Shown here piece after piece: positions 15,585-15,622 of a stretch of 15,622 bases of DNA (positions within the stretch are counted from its first letter, which is position 1; each line of letters begins with the position of its first letter). Source of the stretch: Flammeovirgaceae bacterium UBA976 (lineage in GTDB: Bacteria > Bacteroidota > Bacteroidia > Cytophagales > Cyclobacteriaceae). The stretch spans positions 1 to 15,622 of the forward strand of contig DBBU01000052.1 in the NCBI GenBank assembly GCA_002292365.1. The letters are read 5' to 3'. A program made the translations under genes and the position numbers. The notes beneath the pieces were generated by a model that saw only the letters and a program-made list of their open reading frames with translations, did no database searches and was not told where the DNA came from.

Positions 15585-15622
15585 TGTCTCGCAAGGCTAT
15601 GCGCTCTTGCTTGAACGAATGA

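Noticed and set aside
1..15622. A defence island, mobile element, CRISPR array or biosynthetic cluster
   Set aside because: Nearly every gene is a recognisable envelope or housekeeping gene; there are no direct-repeat arrays, transposase or integrase motifs, or tRNA-linked attachment sites.

Overview
The window looks like ordinary chromosome of a free-living Bacteroidota bacterium (order not resolved). The support is: AT-rich DNA; start codons preceded by A/T-rich stretches without Shine-Dalgarno motifs; several TAnnTTTG motifs (the Bacteroidota -7 promoter element) 25-35 bases before genes; many lipoprotein or Sec signal peptides; and lineage-typical proteins, namely the GlmU-like 'alt_bact_glmU' type, a DsbD of the Bacteroidota form, a cyclophilin lipoprotein with an insertion, and type B L31. 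I see no tRNA, rRNA, CRISPR array, transposase, integrase or phage gene.

Layout. The left part (1-10108) is all on the + strand. It opens inside a giant beta-rich protein of unknown function whose 5' end lies outside the window (1-4314). Next comes a closely spaced set: an M20 dipeptidase, the transmembrane thiol reductase DsbD and an M23 peptidase lipoprotein. After a 191-base gap follow a small lipoprotein and an exported RidA/YjgF-like protein, 2 bases apart. The right part (10127-15441) is all on the - strand and converges on the left part across an 18-base gap. Read in its own direction it is rpmE2 (L31), an intrinsic terminator, then a tight five-gene run: GlmU-like protein, holB (delta'), hemC, cyclophilin lipoprotein and an RmlD-like SDR. 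Gaps in this run are 15 bases or less, or the genes overlap by 8 and 4 bases. Upstream of rpmE2 a possible divergent + strand promoter points out of the window.

How the genes may work together. The + strand set concerns the cell envelope and periplasm: peptide turnover, thiol reduction, peptidoglycan cleavage and two small exported proteins. The - strand set is a mixed housekeeping run: cell-wall precursor synthesis, replication clamp loading, haem synthesis, envelope protein folding and deoxysugar-type reduction.

I found no convincing new multi-gene system. The points most worth a second look are: the unrecognised giant protein with acidic Trp/Asp tandem repeats; an M23 peptidase with Cys in place of a zinc-ligand His, encoded 10 bases after dsbD; a RidA-family protein with a signal peptide; and a terminator whose T-tract ends 7 bases before the GlmU-like start codon.
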